A stretch of DNA of 27,997 nucleotides from Acetobacteraceae bacterium (GCA_030039695.1 JASHVB010000936.1:1-27997); one strand, 5' to 3'. Numbered from the stretch's first letter, positions 16,600-25,079 are shown. Notes: generated by a model not told the origin, from the sequence alone. Numbers and translations: made by a program.

Positions 16600-16790
16600 C
16601 TCCTGCTGGGGTCGGATAACGACCAGGCACAATAGCCCGATATGTCAGGAGCATGAGGCTCGAACAATCGCGCTCGCCCGCACGGCAGTCCCCCGAAGCT
16701 ACAATCGCAATACGAAAATGCGCGGGTGCAAAGGTATGGCAATGATCGGACGTCAACATCGCGCTGCACAAAGACGTTGAGGTCAGTACG

Positions 16791-17198
16791 ATGGATGTTG
16801 AGATAGACGATTTCACACCCGCCCGCGCAGCAAAGCGCGGTCTGCACAGGGCAACGCCAGGCACGATCTTGACGCCGGCCGATGCCGCATATGCCGGGGC
16901 GCGCCGAGTCTGGAACGGCGCGGTTGATCGTTTCCCTGCCGCCTTCGCACGTGCCCTGACACACGCCGCGCTGCCAGGGGGCACCGCCGCTCCGCGCCAG
17001 GCGATGCTGCGCGTTCATCCCGAGCAATGTCAGGGCCACGCACGGTGCAGTGAGTTCCTGCCGGAACTGCTGATCCAGGACGGGTACGGACCGGTACAAT
17101 TGAAGGGCGACGGAGCGATCCCGTCACCGCTCTTCGAACGGGCCAGGCTCGCCGTCGCGTGCTGCCCCGAAATGGCAATCGAACTCCTGCAGGAGTGA
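16791..17198 (+). CDS. P450-type ferredoxin with truncated BBE-oxidase N-terminus fused on
   Basis: 135 residues. Residues 24-50 (GTILTPADAAYAGARRVWNG, then AVDRFPA) match the N-terminus of BBE-like oxidases such as the intact gene at 6527 (YDEGSRVWNGAVRRRPA). After a short bridge, residues 72-135 are a small low-potential ferredoxin of the kind paired with P450s: MLRVHPEQCQGHARCSEF and AVACCPEMAIEL give the CxxxxxC...CP spacing of a [3Fe-4S]-type cluster. GAGG lies 8 bases before the ATG at 16791; an internal ATG at 17004 could yield free ferredoxin but has no clear ribosome binding site. The stop is 10 bases before the P450, its likely electron acceptor. The fusion probably arose by deletion. 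Confidence 0.75.
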   Translation: MDVEIDDFTPARAAKRGLHRATPGTILTPADAAYAGARRVWNGAVDRFPAAFARALTHAALPGGTAAPRQAMLRVHPEQCQGHARCSEFLPELLIQDGYGPVQLKGDGAIPSPLFERARLAVACCPEMAIELLQE

Positions 17199-17208
17199 GG
17201 ACACCGCT

Positions 17209-18417
17209 ATGCCGGAACGTCAGCCCGTGACGGATTGGTCCAGTGACTTCGATCACCTGGATCCGCGATGGGTGGAAAACCCTTATCCCATCTGGAAACA
17301 ACTGCGCGACACCTGTCCGATAGCTCACACACACCGTTTCCAGGGCGTGTATTTCCCGTCGCGCTTCGCCGACGTGCGGGCCATCGCCTACGACACCGAA
17401 CATTTTTCCTCGCGCCGATTGTTCGTTTGCGAGGGACACCCGCCACTCATGGAAGCGCCGCCGGTCACCTCGGATCCGCCACGACACCGCGGGCAGCGCA
17501 TGCTGCTGATGCCACCATTCGCTCCTAGAGCAATCCGCGACCTCGAGCCGCGAATTCGCGCCTTCTGCCGGCGCTGCATCGAGGGGTTGCGCGGCAAAAG
17601 CACATGTGATGGCGCTCTAGATTATGCACAGCAGATTCCGACTCATATCACCGCCCTTATGCTCGGCGTCGCCGAACGGGATGGTGGCCTGTTTCGTCAG
17701 TGGATCAGGGACTTTTTCGAACTCGGAATTACCGACCCGGCCACCGTCGAGCGTGTCACCACCGAGGCGATCGCTTATTTTGCGTTCGAGAGCGAGCAAC
17801 GGCGCGCTGCGCCCCGTGACGATCTGATCAGCTATCTGCTCAATGTAGAGCTTGACGGGAAGAAACTCAGTGACGACCACATCAACGGGACCTTGCGCCT
17901 GCTGCTATTTGCCGGAATCGACACGACCTGGAGTGCAATCGGCTCCGCGCTGTGGCATCTGGCGACACATGCCGACGATCGCCGTCGCCTGGTGGCCGAA
18001 CCGGTCCTGATCCCGACTGCCGTCGAAGAGTTCCTGCGCGCCTACGCACCCGTCACCATGGCCCGCGAAGTGGTGAAGGAGACCACGATCGATGGCTGCC
18101 ATTTCAAGCAAGGCGAGATGGTCATGCTGCCGTTTGGGGCGGCCAATCGCGACCCAGCGGTGTTTGCGTCGCCCGACAGCGTGGCGATCGATCGCGCGGA
18201 GAACCACCACGCTGCGTTCGGCCTTGGCATTCATCGCTGCATCGGTGCGCATTTGGCGCGTCTGGAGATCACGGTAGCGTTAGAGGAATGGCTACGCGCG
18301 ATACCGGACTTCGAACTCCAAGCCGGTGCTACGGTAACGTGGTCAGCGGGTACGGTGCGGGGTCCGCGTTCGCTGCCTCTGACACTCCGAGGCGGCTGTA
18401 ACCGATCCGACATGTGA
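17209..18417 (+). CDS. cytochrome P450
   Basis: A 402-residue soluble bacterial P450 that inserts one O2 atom into a small organic substrate. Key motifs are present: I-helix AGIDTT (235-240), ExxR E274-R277 (EEFLR), and the haem loop FGLGIHRCIG (337-346) with axial C344. There is no membrane anchor. GAGG lies 8 bases before the ATG. The ferredoxin just upstream is the probable reductant (class I system); a ferredoxin reductase is not seen in the window. Length and motifs resemble CYPs acting on terpenoids or fatty acids, but the substrate family cannot be read from sequence. The stop overlaps the next small ORF. Confidence 0.95.
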   Translation: MPERQPVTDWSSDFDHLDPRWVENPYPIWKQLRDTCPIAHTHRFQGVYFPSRFADVRAIAYDTEHFSSRRLFVCEGHPPLMEAPPVTSDPPRHRGQRMLLMPPFAPRAIRDLEPRIRAFCRRCIEGLRGKSTCDGALDYAQQIPTHITALMLGVAERDGGLFRQWIRDFFELGITDPATVERVTTEAIAYFAFESEQRRAAPRDDLISYLLNVELDGKKLSDDHINGTLRLLLFAGIDTTWSAIGSALWHLATHADDRRRLVAEPVLIPTAVEEFLRAYAPVTMAREVVKETTIDGCHFKQGEMVMLPFGAANRDPAVFASPDSVAIDRAENHHAAFGLGIHRCIGAHLARLEITVALEEWLRAIPDFELQAGATVTWSAGTVRGPRSLPLTLRGGCNRSDM

Positions 18418-18677
18418 TGTGGCAGATCGCTATGCCGCCAAGATTCTCTCCGCTCTGCCACGCAATCGAACTGCGGCTCCGTATGCCCGTGGATCCGCTC
18501 ACGCGCCTGATGATGGATGCCGATGGCGTATCGGCCTCCGAGATGGAGGTGCTGATGCGGCGCGCCTGCCAAGCACTGGCGATCCGCTCGGGCCGCTGTG
18601 GCAGTGTCCCGAGCTCGCCGCCGCAAATCCCTTGTCCTTCCGTGGTGTCTCCCATAATCCGACACAAGCAATCATGA
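18417..18677 (+). CDS. 86-residue hypothetical protein between P450 and sulfotransferase remnant
   Basis: The ATG at 18417 overlaps the P450 stop (TGATG) and the stop overlaps the ATG of the sulfotransferase remnant (ATGA). The N-terminal 55 residues look protein-like (AIELRLRMPVDPLTRLMMDA, then SASEMEVLMRRACQALA). The C-terminal 30 are Pro/Ser/Cys-rich and may be degraded. There is no Shine-Dalgarno sequence; initiation would depend on coupling. Not recognised. Confidence 0.38.
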   Translation: MWQIAMPPRFSPLCHAIELRLRMPVDPLTRLMMDADGVSASEMEVLMRRACQALAIRSGRCGSVPSSPPQIPCPSVVSPIIRHKQS

Positions 18678-18830
18678 TCACCCCAGAATGGCCCGCTAAC
18701 ATCCGCGAGATGCACAATCACCAGGTCGATGCCACGATGTGGAACGACTTTGCCTTTCGCGAGGGCGACACATCATCATCGCCACATACGCCAAATCCAC
18801 TTGGTTTTCGGGAGGAAGGGGAATGTTCCC
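18674..18830 (+). pseudogene. 5' remnant of a PAPS-dependent sulfotransferase
   Basis: From ATG 18674: ITPEWPANIREMHNHQVDAT, then MWNDFAFREGD, a 2-base insertion near 18768, then IIIATYAKS and TW. This is the N-terminus and 5'-phosphosulfate loop (DIIIATYAKSGTTW in intact enzymes) of alphaproteobacterial sulfotransferases. The GT of the loop is also missing and nothing of the remaining about 250 residues is recognisable. It would have transferred sulfate from PAPS to a hydroxyl, plausibly one produced by the P450. Confidence 0.65.
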
Positions 18831-19737
18831 GCCGCATGACGCCCGGTAGGACGAGCCTATTCGATCGGACTCCTGCTGGACAGGAAGAGAGATCGCGTGA
18901 GGATCAACATACGTACCGTTACCGCAATCAGGCTCGCCGGCGCTGCCGCTTTCTTGGGCTTGCGTCCTGGCATGGCTGCAATCTTCCGCCCGCCAAAGGC
19001 AAGCCACCTCTCGCCGATCTTTCATCCTGACGAGATCACCCAGTTGATCCCGGAAGCTGGCGGACAAGCTGTTCTGACAGCAACGGCATTGCGACTGCGC
19101 CGTCCCTAACAGTTGCCCAGGCCAGAGGGCCAGACGGCGCTCGCGGAGCAGCCCGAAACCGCCGTGACGGATGCCGGTCAGCCGCGGCCATGTCGGGCGG
19201 GGCTGAGGTGCCTTTGGGCTGTGGCGATATGGCGATCGGCGCGTGCAGCGACCACTGGACATTGTTGCCGCAGAGCACCAATTTCGCCCGCATCGGACGG
19301 ACGGCCCGGGTCTACCTGCGTGACGACGGCGACAACGATGCCACGGAGCCGAACCAGACCATCGGCGGCTTCACCGAGGGTGCACGACGACTCGCGCTTT
19401 GACCCCTCGCCCAAACCCCTCTCACAAGGGCAGGGGACTTATATTCGGAATGATCGTTCGTCAGCCGAGACTTTCTTGCATCCACACCGTCCCTCACCAT
19501 TGTGTGATAGACTGCTTCAGCTCTTTTTTGATGTCTGTTGCTGCGCATCGCGAAATTGCACTTCCCGTCAACGGCGCAGACGATTATAGGGCGGCGCCTG
19601 CTGCTACGTCCGCGCACTCATGGAGCCGGACCACCTCTAATGCCGGGCTGTCATGTCGCCGGCATCCAACTGAAGGCATCCCGTTTCGACAAGGTGGGTG
19701 CCCCGGGGAGGTAGCTCACTGAGTGGAGTGATCGACA
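18831..19737. other. accessory spacer with weak ORFs only
   Basis: A GTG frame at 18897-19109 has a signal-like start (VTAIRLAGAAAFLGL) with a poor ribosome site. A frame at 19190-19402 ends in protein-like text (NFARIGRTARVYLRDDGDND) but is unrecognised. Both could be fragments of decayed genes. A REP-like hairpin lies at 19416-19436. I support no intact gene here. Confidence 0.35.
19416..19436. repeat. REP-like short hairpin
   Basis: CCCCT (19416-19420) pairs with AGGGG (19432-19436) in a stretch resembling the common dispersed intergenic element with alternating CCCTC and GGGAG blocks. One copy only is seen in the window. Confidence 0.25.
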
Positions 19738-20529
19738 ATGGCTGGAATATGCGCTGCCGGGAACACGGCTGAATCAGGAACAGTGCCGCGGAGCGAGTCG
19801 GGGTCGGGCGGACGCCCTTCACGGGTTCTTGTAATCGATGACGATCCTTCGATGCAGCACATGCTCGCTGACTACCTTGTGCAGCACAACATCCGGGTCG
19901 CCGCTGCCGCGCAACCGCGGGAAGTCGCGCGGCAGTTCGCGACCGCGGAGCCGGATGCCGTGATTCTCGATCTTCGGCTCGGCACCGATGACGGCCTCGA
20001 CCTCTTACGGCAGATAAGGTCGCGTTCCGACGTGCCGGTGATCATCGCCACCGGTCATCGGCGCGATGAGATCGATCGCGTTGTCGGGCTGGAACTTGGT
20101 GCCGATGATTACATCACCAAGCCGTTCGGCCCGCGTGAACTGCTGGCTCGGATTCGCGCCGTGCTGCGTCGCCAGCATCTGGGGCGCGTAGCCTGGCAAC
20201 GCGAAGCAGATCAGGGTCGCTGTCGCTTTGGCGGCTGGAAACTGGACAAGGGCACGCGCCGCCTGACTGACCCCGACAACGCTGTGGTAACGCTGACCAA
20301 GGGCGAGTACGCGCTGCTGGTTGCCTTCCTGGATGCACCGCAACGGCCGCTGAGCCGCGAGCACCTGCTGCAAGCCACGCGGCTCCATGAGGATATCTAT
20401 GACCGCAGCATCGACGTGCAGATTCTGCGGTTACGGCGCAAGTTGGAAGCCGATCCTAGCGCACCGCACATCATCCGCACCGAGCGTGGGGTTGGCTACG
20501 TTTTTGCCCTGCCTGTGGAATATTTCTGA
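19738..20529 (+). CDS. OmpR-family response regulator of the cytochrome/kinase cassette
   Basis: A 263-residue regulator. The receiver covers about 28-145, with D34/D35/D36 (VIDDDPSM), phosphoacceptor D78 (VILDLRLG), T105 (IATGH) and K128 (ITKPF). The winged-helix DNA-binding domain covers about 160-258 (LTKGEYALLVAFLD, RSIDVQILRLRRKLEADP, RTERGVGYVF). GGAG lies 9 bases before the ATG. It is gapless with the regulator at 9168-9959, with long identical blocks (GHRRDEIDRVVGLELGAD; LDAPQRPLSREHLL). It is upstream and co-directional with the di-haem peroxidase and sensor kinase, so it is the likely phosphorylation partner of that kinase. Targets not visible. Confidence 0.94.
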   Translation: MAGICAAGNTAESGTVPRSESGSGGRPSRVLVIDDDPSMQHMLADYLVQHNIRVAAAAQPREVARQFATAEPDAVILDLRLGTDDGLDLLRQIRSRSDVPVIIATGHRRDEIDRVVGLELGADDYITKPFGPRELLARIRAVLRRQHLGRVAWQREADQGRCRFGGWKLDKGTRRLTDPDNAVVTLTKGEYALLVAFLDAPQRPLSREHLLQATRLHEDIYDRSIDVQILRLRRKLEADPSAPHIIRTERGVGYVFALPVEYF

Positions 20530-20670
20530 TCGAAGGACAGCAAGCGGCGAACGCCGATCCCGGTTGGCAAAGTATGCCACACTACAGACGTAACCTTCGC
20601 GGTGGTGGTTGGAATGCTTCGGCAATCCGGCGACTGCAGGCTTTCCCTTGGCATTCGAAGGGAGAGTTCA

Positions 20671-21210
20671 ATGCGAGATTCGTATCTGCCGGCCGGGGAT
20701 ACCCCAGAACGCAGCCATCGTATCCAGCGCGGGATACCAGCCGCTGTCGCTCCTCCCGGACAGGCGCCGCCCACGTCGAGCGAGCGATCATGGGTTCTGC
20801 GAGCAATCTCGTGGCTCGGTTCCGCCATCCTCGAGGGCTTCGCCCTGTACGCCCAGTCGTTCTGCCCATGCTCGTTCGATTTTCCAGGAGATCACTGCCT
20901 TCAGGAAGAACAACCGCACCCAGATGCGCCTGCTTCGTTGCCACCGCAGGAAAACCCTTGGACGCCGCAGCGCAAGTCGTCACACGATATCGACATATAT
21001 GCTTGGTTGGCGTCCGCCCCATCGCATTCGTCAGGCAACGATCCCGGCTGGTTTCGCCTCGTGACGGTCTGGCCACGGCGCAGCGTCGTGGCCGCCGCTC
21101 GATTGTCGTGCGACCAACGGGATGCAGTGGACGAGCAATCGGTGCGTGATGGCGGCGCCAACCCGCGTGATATTCGTTCTATTAGGCAATCGTTCGGCCC
21201 CTTCCGCTGA
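20671..21210 (+). CDS. hypothetical protein with one hydrophobic segment
   Basis: GGAG lies 6 bases before the ATG at 20671. The predicted 179-residue product begins MRDSYLPAGDTPERSHRIQR, has a possible membrane or amphipathic segment around residues 50-68 (WVLRAISWLGSAILEGFAL) and then FCPCSFDF. The first about 85 residues look like a small Acetobacteraceae protein type (short hydrophilic head, WLGSA helix, Cys-Pro tail). The remainder is less protein-like and overlaps the 5' part of the cytochrome frame, so the true product may be shorter. No function assigned. Confidence 0.4.
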   Translation: MRDSYLPAGDTPERSHRIQRGIPAAVAPPGQAPPTSSERSWVLRAISWLGSAILEGFALYAQSFCPCSFDFPGDHCLQEEQPHPDAPASLPPQENPWTPQRKSSHDIDIYAWLASAPSHSSGNDPGWFRLVTVWPRRSVVAAARLSCDQRDAVDEQSVRDGGANPRDIRSIRQSFGPFR

Positions 21211-21220
21211 TCGACGTTCC

Positions 21221-22168
21221 GTGCTGCGGCAGATCCAGTGGTGGCCGGCCTGGCTTCTGGTGGCCTGTTTGACGCTGGGACCTGCTGCACCCGCTGCAGG
21301 TCCCCACGCACTGCCGCCGATCGGAGCTGACGCGGCGATCACACCGGTGCCCCCGCCACCGCCGGCGAATCCGTTGAAGCTCGTACTGGGCAAACGCCTG
21401 TTCAACGACCGGCGCCTGTCGCATGACGAGACGCTCGCGTGCTCGTCCTGTCATGATATCCACACCAATGGTGCCGACGGCAGCCATCGCGTCGTGGCGC
21501 ATGATGGATCGCCCATGCCATTCACCGTCCTCAGCATCTTCAATGCTGCCTTGAATTTCCGCCTGAACTGGCAAGGCAATTTCCGCACTCTCGAAGGCCA
21601 GGCCCGTTCGTCCCTGGAAAATCCGGCGAATATGGCAACCAGCGTCGACGAAGTTCTGCACAAGTTGGATGCCGATCCGGGGGTCGTCCGGCAGTTCCAG
21701 GCGGTCTATGGACGGTTGCCGGACCAGTCGAGCTTGCTCGATGCGATCGCTACGTATGAGCGGTCGTTGGTAACGCCCGACAGCCGGTTCGATCTATGGC
21801 TGCGCGGCGACAAGACGGCGCTCTCGCCCACGGAGCAGCAGGGCTATGCCCTGTTTCAATCACTCGGCTGTATCTCCTGCCATCAGGGCGTCAATATCGG
21901 CGGCAATCTCTACGAGCGACGGGGTATCTTTCACCCGCTTGCCTCGGGACCCATGGTTCTGCGCGTGCCCAGCCTACGCAACGTTGCTGTACTGGCGCCG
22001 TATTTCAGCGACGGCAGTGCACCGACGCTGCAGCACGCAGTGCGCAAGATGGCACGGGCACAACTCGACCAGAGCCTCACCGACGAGCAGATCGACACGA
22101 TAGTCGCATTCCTGAAGACGTTGACAGGAAAATTCCACGGCGTTCCGTTGCGGACGCCGCCGCCGTGA
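21221..22168 (+). CDS. di-haem cytochrome c peroxidase / MauG-like protein
   Basis: About 315 residues from the GTG at 21221 (an open frame reaches 21122; neither start has a clear ribosome site). A signal peptide (WWPAWLLVACLTLGPAAPAAG) directs it to the periplasm. Two haem c motifs: CSSCH (74-78) and CISCH (217-221). Family features include GKRLFNDRRLSHDETLACSSCHD, LENPANM, and LRVPSLRNVAVLAPYFSDGSAPTL, with M245 nearby as a possible axial ligand. CcpA/MauG proteins reduce H2O2 or carry out protein-based oxidations. Here the usual HDG in PYFHDGS is SDG, so activity may differ. Its TGA overlaps the kinase GTG, indicating a tight functional link. Confidence 0.9.
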   Translation: MLRQIQWWPAWLLVACLTLGPAAPAAGPHALPPIGADAAITPVPPPPPANPLKLVLGKRLFNDRRLSHDETLACSSCHDIHTNGADGSHRVVAHDGSPMPFTVLSIFNAALNFRLNWQGNFRTLEGQARSSLENPANMATSVDEVLHKLDADPGVVRQFQAVYGRLPDQSSLLDAIATYERSLVTPDSRFDLWLRGDKTALSPTEQQGYALFQSLGCISCHQGVNIGGNLYERRGIFHPLASGPMVLRVPSLRNVAVLAPYFSDGSAPTLQHAVRKMARAQLDQSLTDEQIDTIVAFLKTLTGKFHGVPLRTPPP

Positions 22169-24714
22169 GGACTGCGGCCGCCGTCCTTTTCGTAATCGTT
22201 CTGATCACGCTGTTGACCTGGCTGTCGCTGCGCGCTTTCGACTCAGGGGCCGAACGGTTTGATCTCGCACTTGGCGAACTCGACCACTTTAACACGGTCG
22301 AGTCCGAGCTGCATGCCAATATCCTGAGTGCGCGCGCCGGGCTGTTGCGCAACTACGATCCACTGGTGCGCGATACGAACGATTTGGACGCATTGATGCA
22401 GCGCATGCGGGCGAGCATGCCGGGTGACCCCGCCACCGACGCCGCGATCGACCGCCTGAACACGTCGGTTCGTCGCCAAGAGGAACTGACCGAGCAGTTC
22501 AAGAGCAGCAACGCGCTGTTGCAGAACTCGCTGGCGTATTTCGCATTGTTCAGCGCCCAGATGAGTGCGCCCGACCACGCCGAGCCGCTGGCGCCCGAGG
22601 TCAGCGCGCTCGCCGCGGCCATGCTCGATCTGACGCTCGACACAGGCCCTGCCAGCGTTGCTGAGGTGCAGAATCGTCTCGACGCGCTGGGGCGGCGGAT
22701 CCAGCCAGCCGAGGGCATATCGCCCGCCGTGGCGCTCTTGGCCCATGGCAGGCTGCTATATGAACTCCTGCCGGCTACCGACCACTTGCTGAGGACGCTC
22801 GACAGGCTGCCCCGCATGCGTACCCAGGAGGCGGTCCGCTCGCTGCTGCTGACGCGCCAGCTTGCATCGCGCACGAGCGCGCGGCGGTTTCGCGAGGTCC
22901 TGTATATGATCTCGCTGTTGCTGGTCGGGTTGCTGGTGTATGTCGGCCTGCTGTTGCAGGCGCGCGCGCGCGTGTTGCGCCGGCGGGCGGCATTCGAGCA
23001 TGTACTGTCGGGAATTTCGATGCGGTTCGTCACCGCCCGCGGCGGGGACCTCGATCCAGTCGTCGCACAGGCCTTGGCGGAGATGGCGTCATGCATCGGC
23101 GCCAGCCGCGCATATTTTGTTGCTGTTGGCGCGGTCGCTCTGACCAGCACATGGCACCGGCCGGGCATCGTGTTTCCGCCAGGCTGGCCGGACGATGCAT
23201 TCGCGCTGCTGCGGCAGCACCGTTATCCGACGTTCGACCATGTCGTGCACGTGCCCAATATCGCGCGTCTGCCGCATGGTGCGAAGGATGCCCTGGCCGC
23301 AACCGGCACTACCGGCTGGGCGTGCGTGACCAGCCGGACAATCGATGGTGCCGAGATGTTGCTCGGTTTTGACGCCGTGGGGCATTCGTGCCGGATCACG
23401 CGAAGCGGCGAACTAGGCCTGCTGCGTATGGCGTTGCACACGATCGCCAGTGCGCTTGGCCGGCAGATGCTCGAGCAGGAGCGTAATCGTCTGGAGACCC
23501 GCCTGGAACATGCGCGGCGCCTGGAAACCGTTGGCACACTCGCCAGCGGCATTGCGCACAACTTCAACAATATCGTCGGCGCCATCCTCGGCTACGTCGA
23601 GTATGCCGACGAGCAAGGCGGCACGTCACGCGTCCTGGACGAAATCCGCAGAGCCGGCGAGCGGGCGCGCGAGCTGGTCGATCAGATCCTGAGCTTTACC
23701 CGGCGGCACGATGTGCGGAGCCGGATTGTGAACGTCTCGGCGGTGATCGAAGAGGCGGTGTCGCTCGTGCGAGCCTCGTTGCCGACGAACGTCGCGCTGG
23801 CGGCTGGCGACGTGCCGCACGCGGTCATGGTACGCGGCGTTGCTGCGCATCTACAGCAGGTGATCCTCAACCTGTGCAACAACGCAGCGCAGGCCATGGA
23901 CCATGCCGGCCGCATCGAACTGGATATTGCCACGATCGATTTGGCGAAGCCGCACGTGCTCAGCCACGGCACGCTCGCTGCGGGCCGTCATGTCAGGATC
24001 GCGGTCAGCGATACGGGGCGCGGCATGGATAACTCCGTGCTGGCGCGGATCTTCGAGCCATTCTTCACCACCAGGGCGAATGGCAACGGGCTCGGGCTGG
24101 CGACCACCCGCGACATCGTGCGTGAGCATGGCGGTGCCATGCATGTGGAGAGCGTCGTCGATGTCGGCAGCCGTTTCGATGTCTGGCTGCCCTGTCTCGA
24201 TTCCGGTTCGCTGGGTATGAACCCGCTTCTGCCGTTCGGACAAGGTGAGACGGTATTGCTTGTTGAGTGCGACGCCAGGCAGCGGCTGCGTGACGAAGAG
24301 ATCCTTGCGGCGCTTGGCTATGAGCCGGTTGGATACAGCGTTGCCGCCGACGCGTGCGCTGCGTGCGAGGCATCGCCACAGCGCTTCGACTTGATCCTGG
24401 TGGCACATCCTACGGCGGTGCCGGAGATACTCGAATTGTCGACACGGCTGCGCCAGCTTGTGCCCGGCGTACCGATCCTGCTGGCGACATTCTTGCCCGA
24501 TGCCATTGGCGCCGCAGAGTTGATGCAGGCTGGTGTAACGGACCTGGTGCCATGGCCGATCGCAGCTGGCGAGACGCTTGCGACGTTGCAGGACAGCCTG
24601 CGGCGCAGCCGCTGTCGGCTCTGGCGCGCGCTATCCGCCCGCGGTTCTACGAGCGGCGGTCCAACAGCCCTTGCTGGGCCGGCGAACTGGGCAGCGGGTG
24701 ACGGGTCACAGTGA
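22165..24714 (+). CDS. VirA-like sensor histidine kinase with degenerate receiver
   Basis: 849 residues from a GTG that overlaps the cytochrome stop (GTGA); frames further upstream are shadows of the cytochrome gene. TM1 about 5-23; all-helical periplasmic domain about 24-243 (ERFDLALGELDHFNTVESEL, SARAGLLRNYDPLV) of the DAHL type seen in VirA; TM2 about 244-264; GAF-like domain about 280-432. The kinase core has H465 (SGIAHNFNNIVGAILGYVEY), the N box (LNLCNNAAQAM, 568-578), DTGRG (616-620), FEPFFTT and NGLGLA (641-646). A receiver-like end at about 695-812 has A747 where the phospho-Asp belongs and W797 in place of Lys. Autophosphorylation and transfer to the regulator at 19738 are inferred. 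Confidence 0.9.
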   Translation: MRTAAAVLFVIVLITLLTWLSLRAFDSGAERFDLALGELDHFNTVESELHANILSARAGLLRNYDPLVRDTNDLDALMQRMRASMPGDPATDAAIDRLNTSVRRQEELTEQFKSSNALLQNSLAYFALFSAQMSAPDHAEPLAPEVSALAAAMLDLTLDTGPASVAEVQNRLDALGRRIQPAEGISPAVALLAHGRLLYELLPATDHLLRTLDRLPRMRTQEAVRSLLLTRQLASRTSARRFREVLYMISLLLVGLLVYVGLLLQARARVLRRRAAFEHVLSGISMRFVTARGGDLDPVVAQALAEMASCIGASRAYFVAVGAVALTSTWHRPGIVFPPGWPDDAFALLRQHRYPTFDHVVHVPNIARLPHGAKDALAATGTTGWACVTSRTIDGAEMLLGFDAVGHSCRITRSGELGLLRMALHTIASALGRQMLEQERNRLETRLEHARRLETVGTLASGIAHNFNNIVGAILGYVEYADEQGGTSRVLDEIRRAGERARELVDQILSFTRRHDVRSRIVNVSAVIEEAVSLVRASLPTNVALAAGDVPHAVMVRGVAAHLQQVILNLCNNAAQAMDHAGRIELDIATIDLAKPHVLSHGTLAAGRHVRIAVSDTGRGMDNSVLARIFEPFFTTRANGNGLGLATTRDIVREHGGAMHVESVVDVGSRFDVWLPCLDSGSLGMNPLLPFGQGETVLLVECDARQRLRDEEILAALGYEPVGYSVAADACAACEASPQRFDLILVAHPTAVPEILELSTRLRQLVPGVPILLATFLPDAIGAAELMQAGVTDLVPWPIAAGETLATLQDSLRRSRCRLWRALSARGSTSGGPTALAGPANWAAGDGSQ

Positions 24715-25079
24715 TGACGGGGAGTGGCAGGGAGACGAGGTGAGGGTGGCCTGCACGTCACGCCGCCGCCGGCCTGGCATTTCATGTCACGCGACAGCAA
24801 TCCCCCCGTCGACTTCGCTCTCTCGGCCTTGCCCGCCTGGGGTGCTGCATGAGCGGCCGCTTTGCTGCTCGGAGCGCCAACGACAATCACGGCGAGGATG
24901 CCTATTGTTTGGTACGGATAGCAGCGCACGCCGCAGGCATTCGGCTTATCGAACCTGAATGTCTGGCTTTCATTGATGTTGCTGGCGATAGGGGTTGCCC
25001 CGTCCCAGAACGCCGTCCCCCATGCAGATGTAATTGCGCGCGTCGAGATCCGGGTAGTTAAGGAGCTCGATTGAAATAT

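Noticed and set aside
21796..22164. Upstream extension of the kinase frame
   Set aside because: It lies inside the cytochrome gene in another frame and has no protein-like content; the GTGA overlap marks the real start.
22353..23168. 271-codon minus-strand frame within the kinase gene
   Set aside because: The plus strand encodes an intact kinase with all motifs; this is a shadow.
24849..25061. 70-codon ORF coupled to a 22-codon ORF
   Set aside because: Kept only as a note in the spacer entry: initiation signals are poor and the C-terminal half is Cys/Arg/Pro noise.
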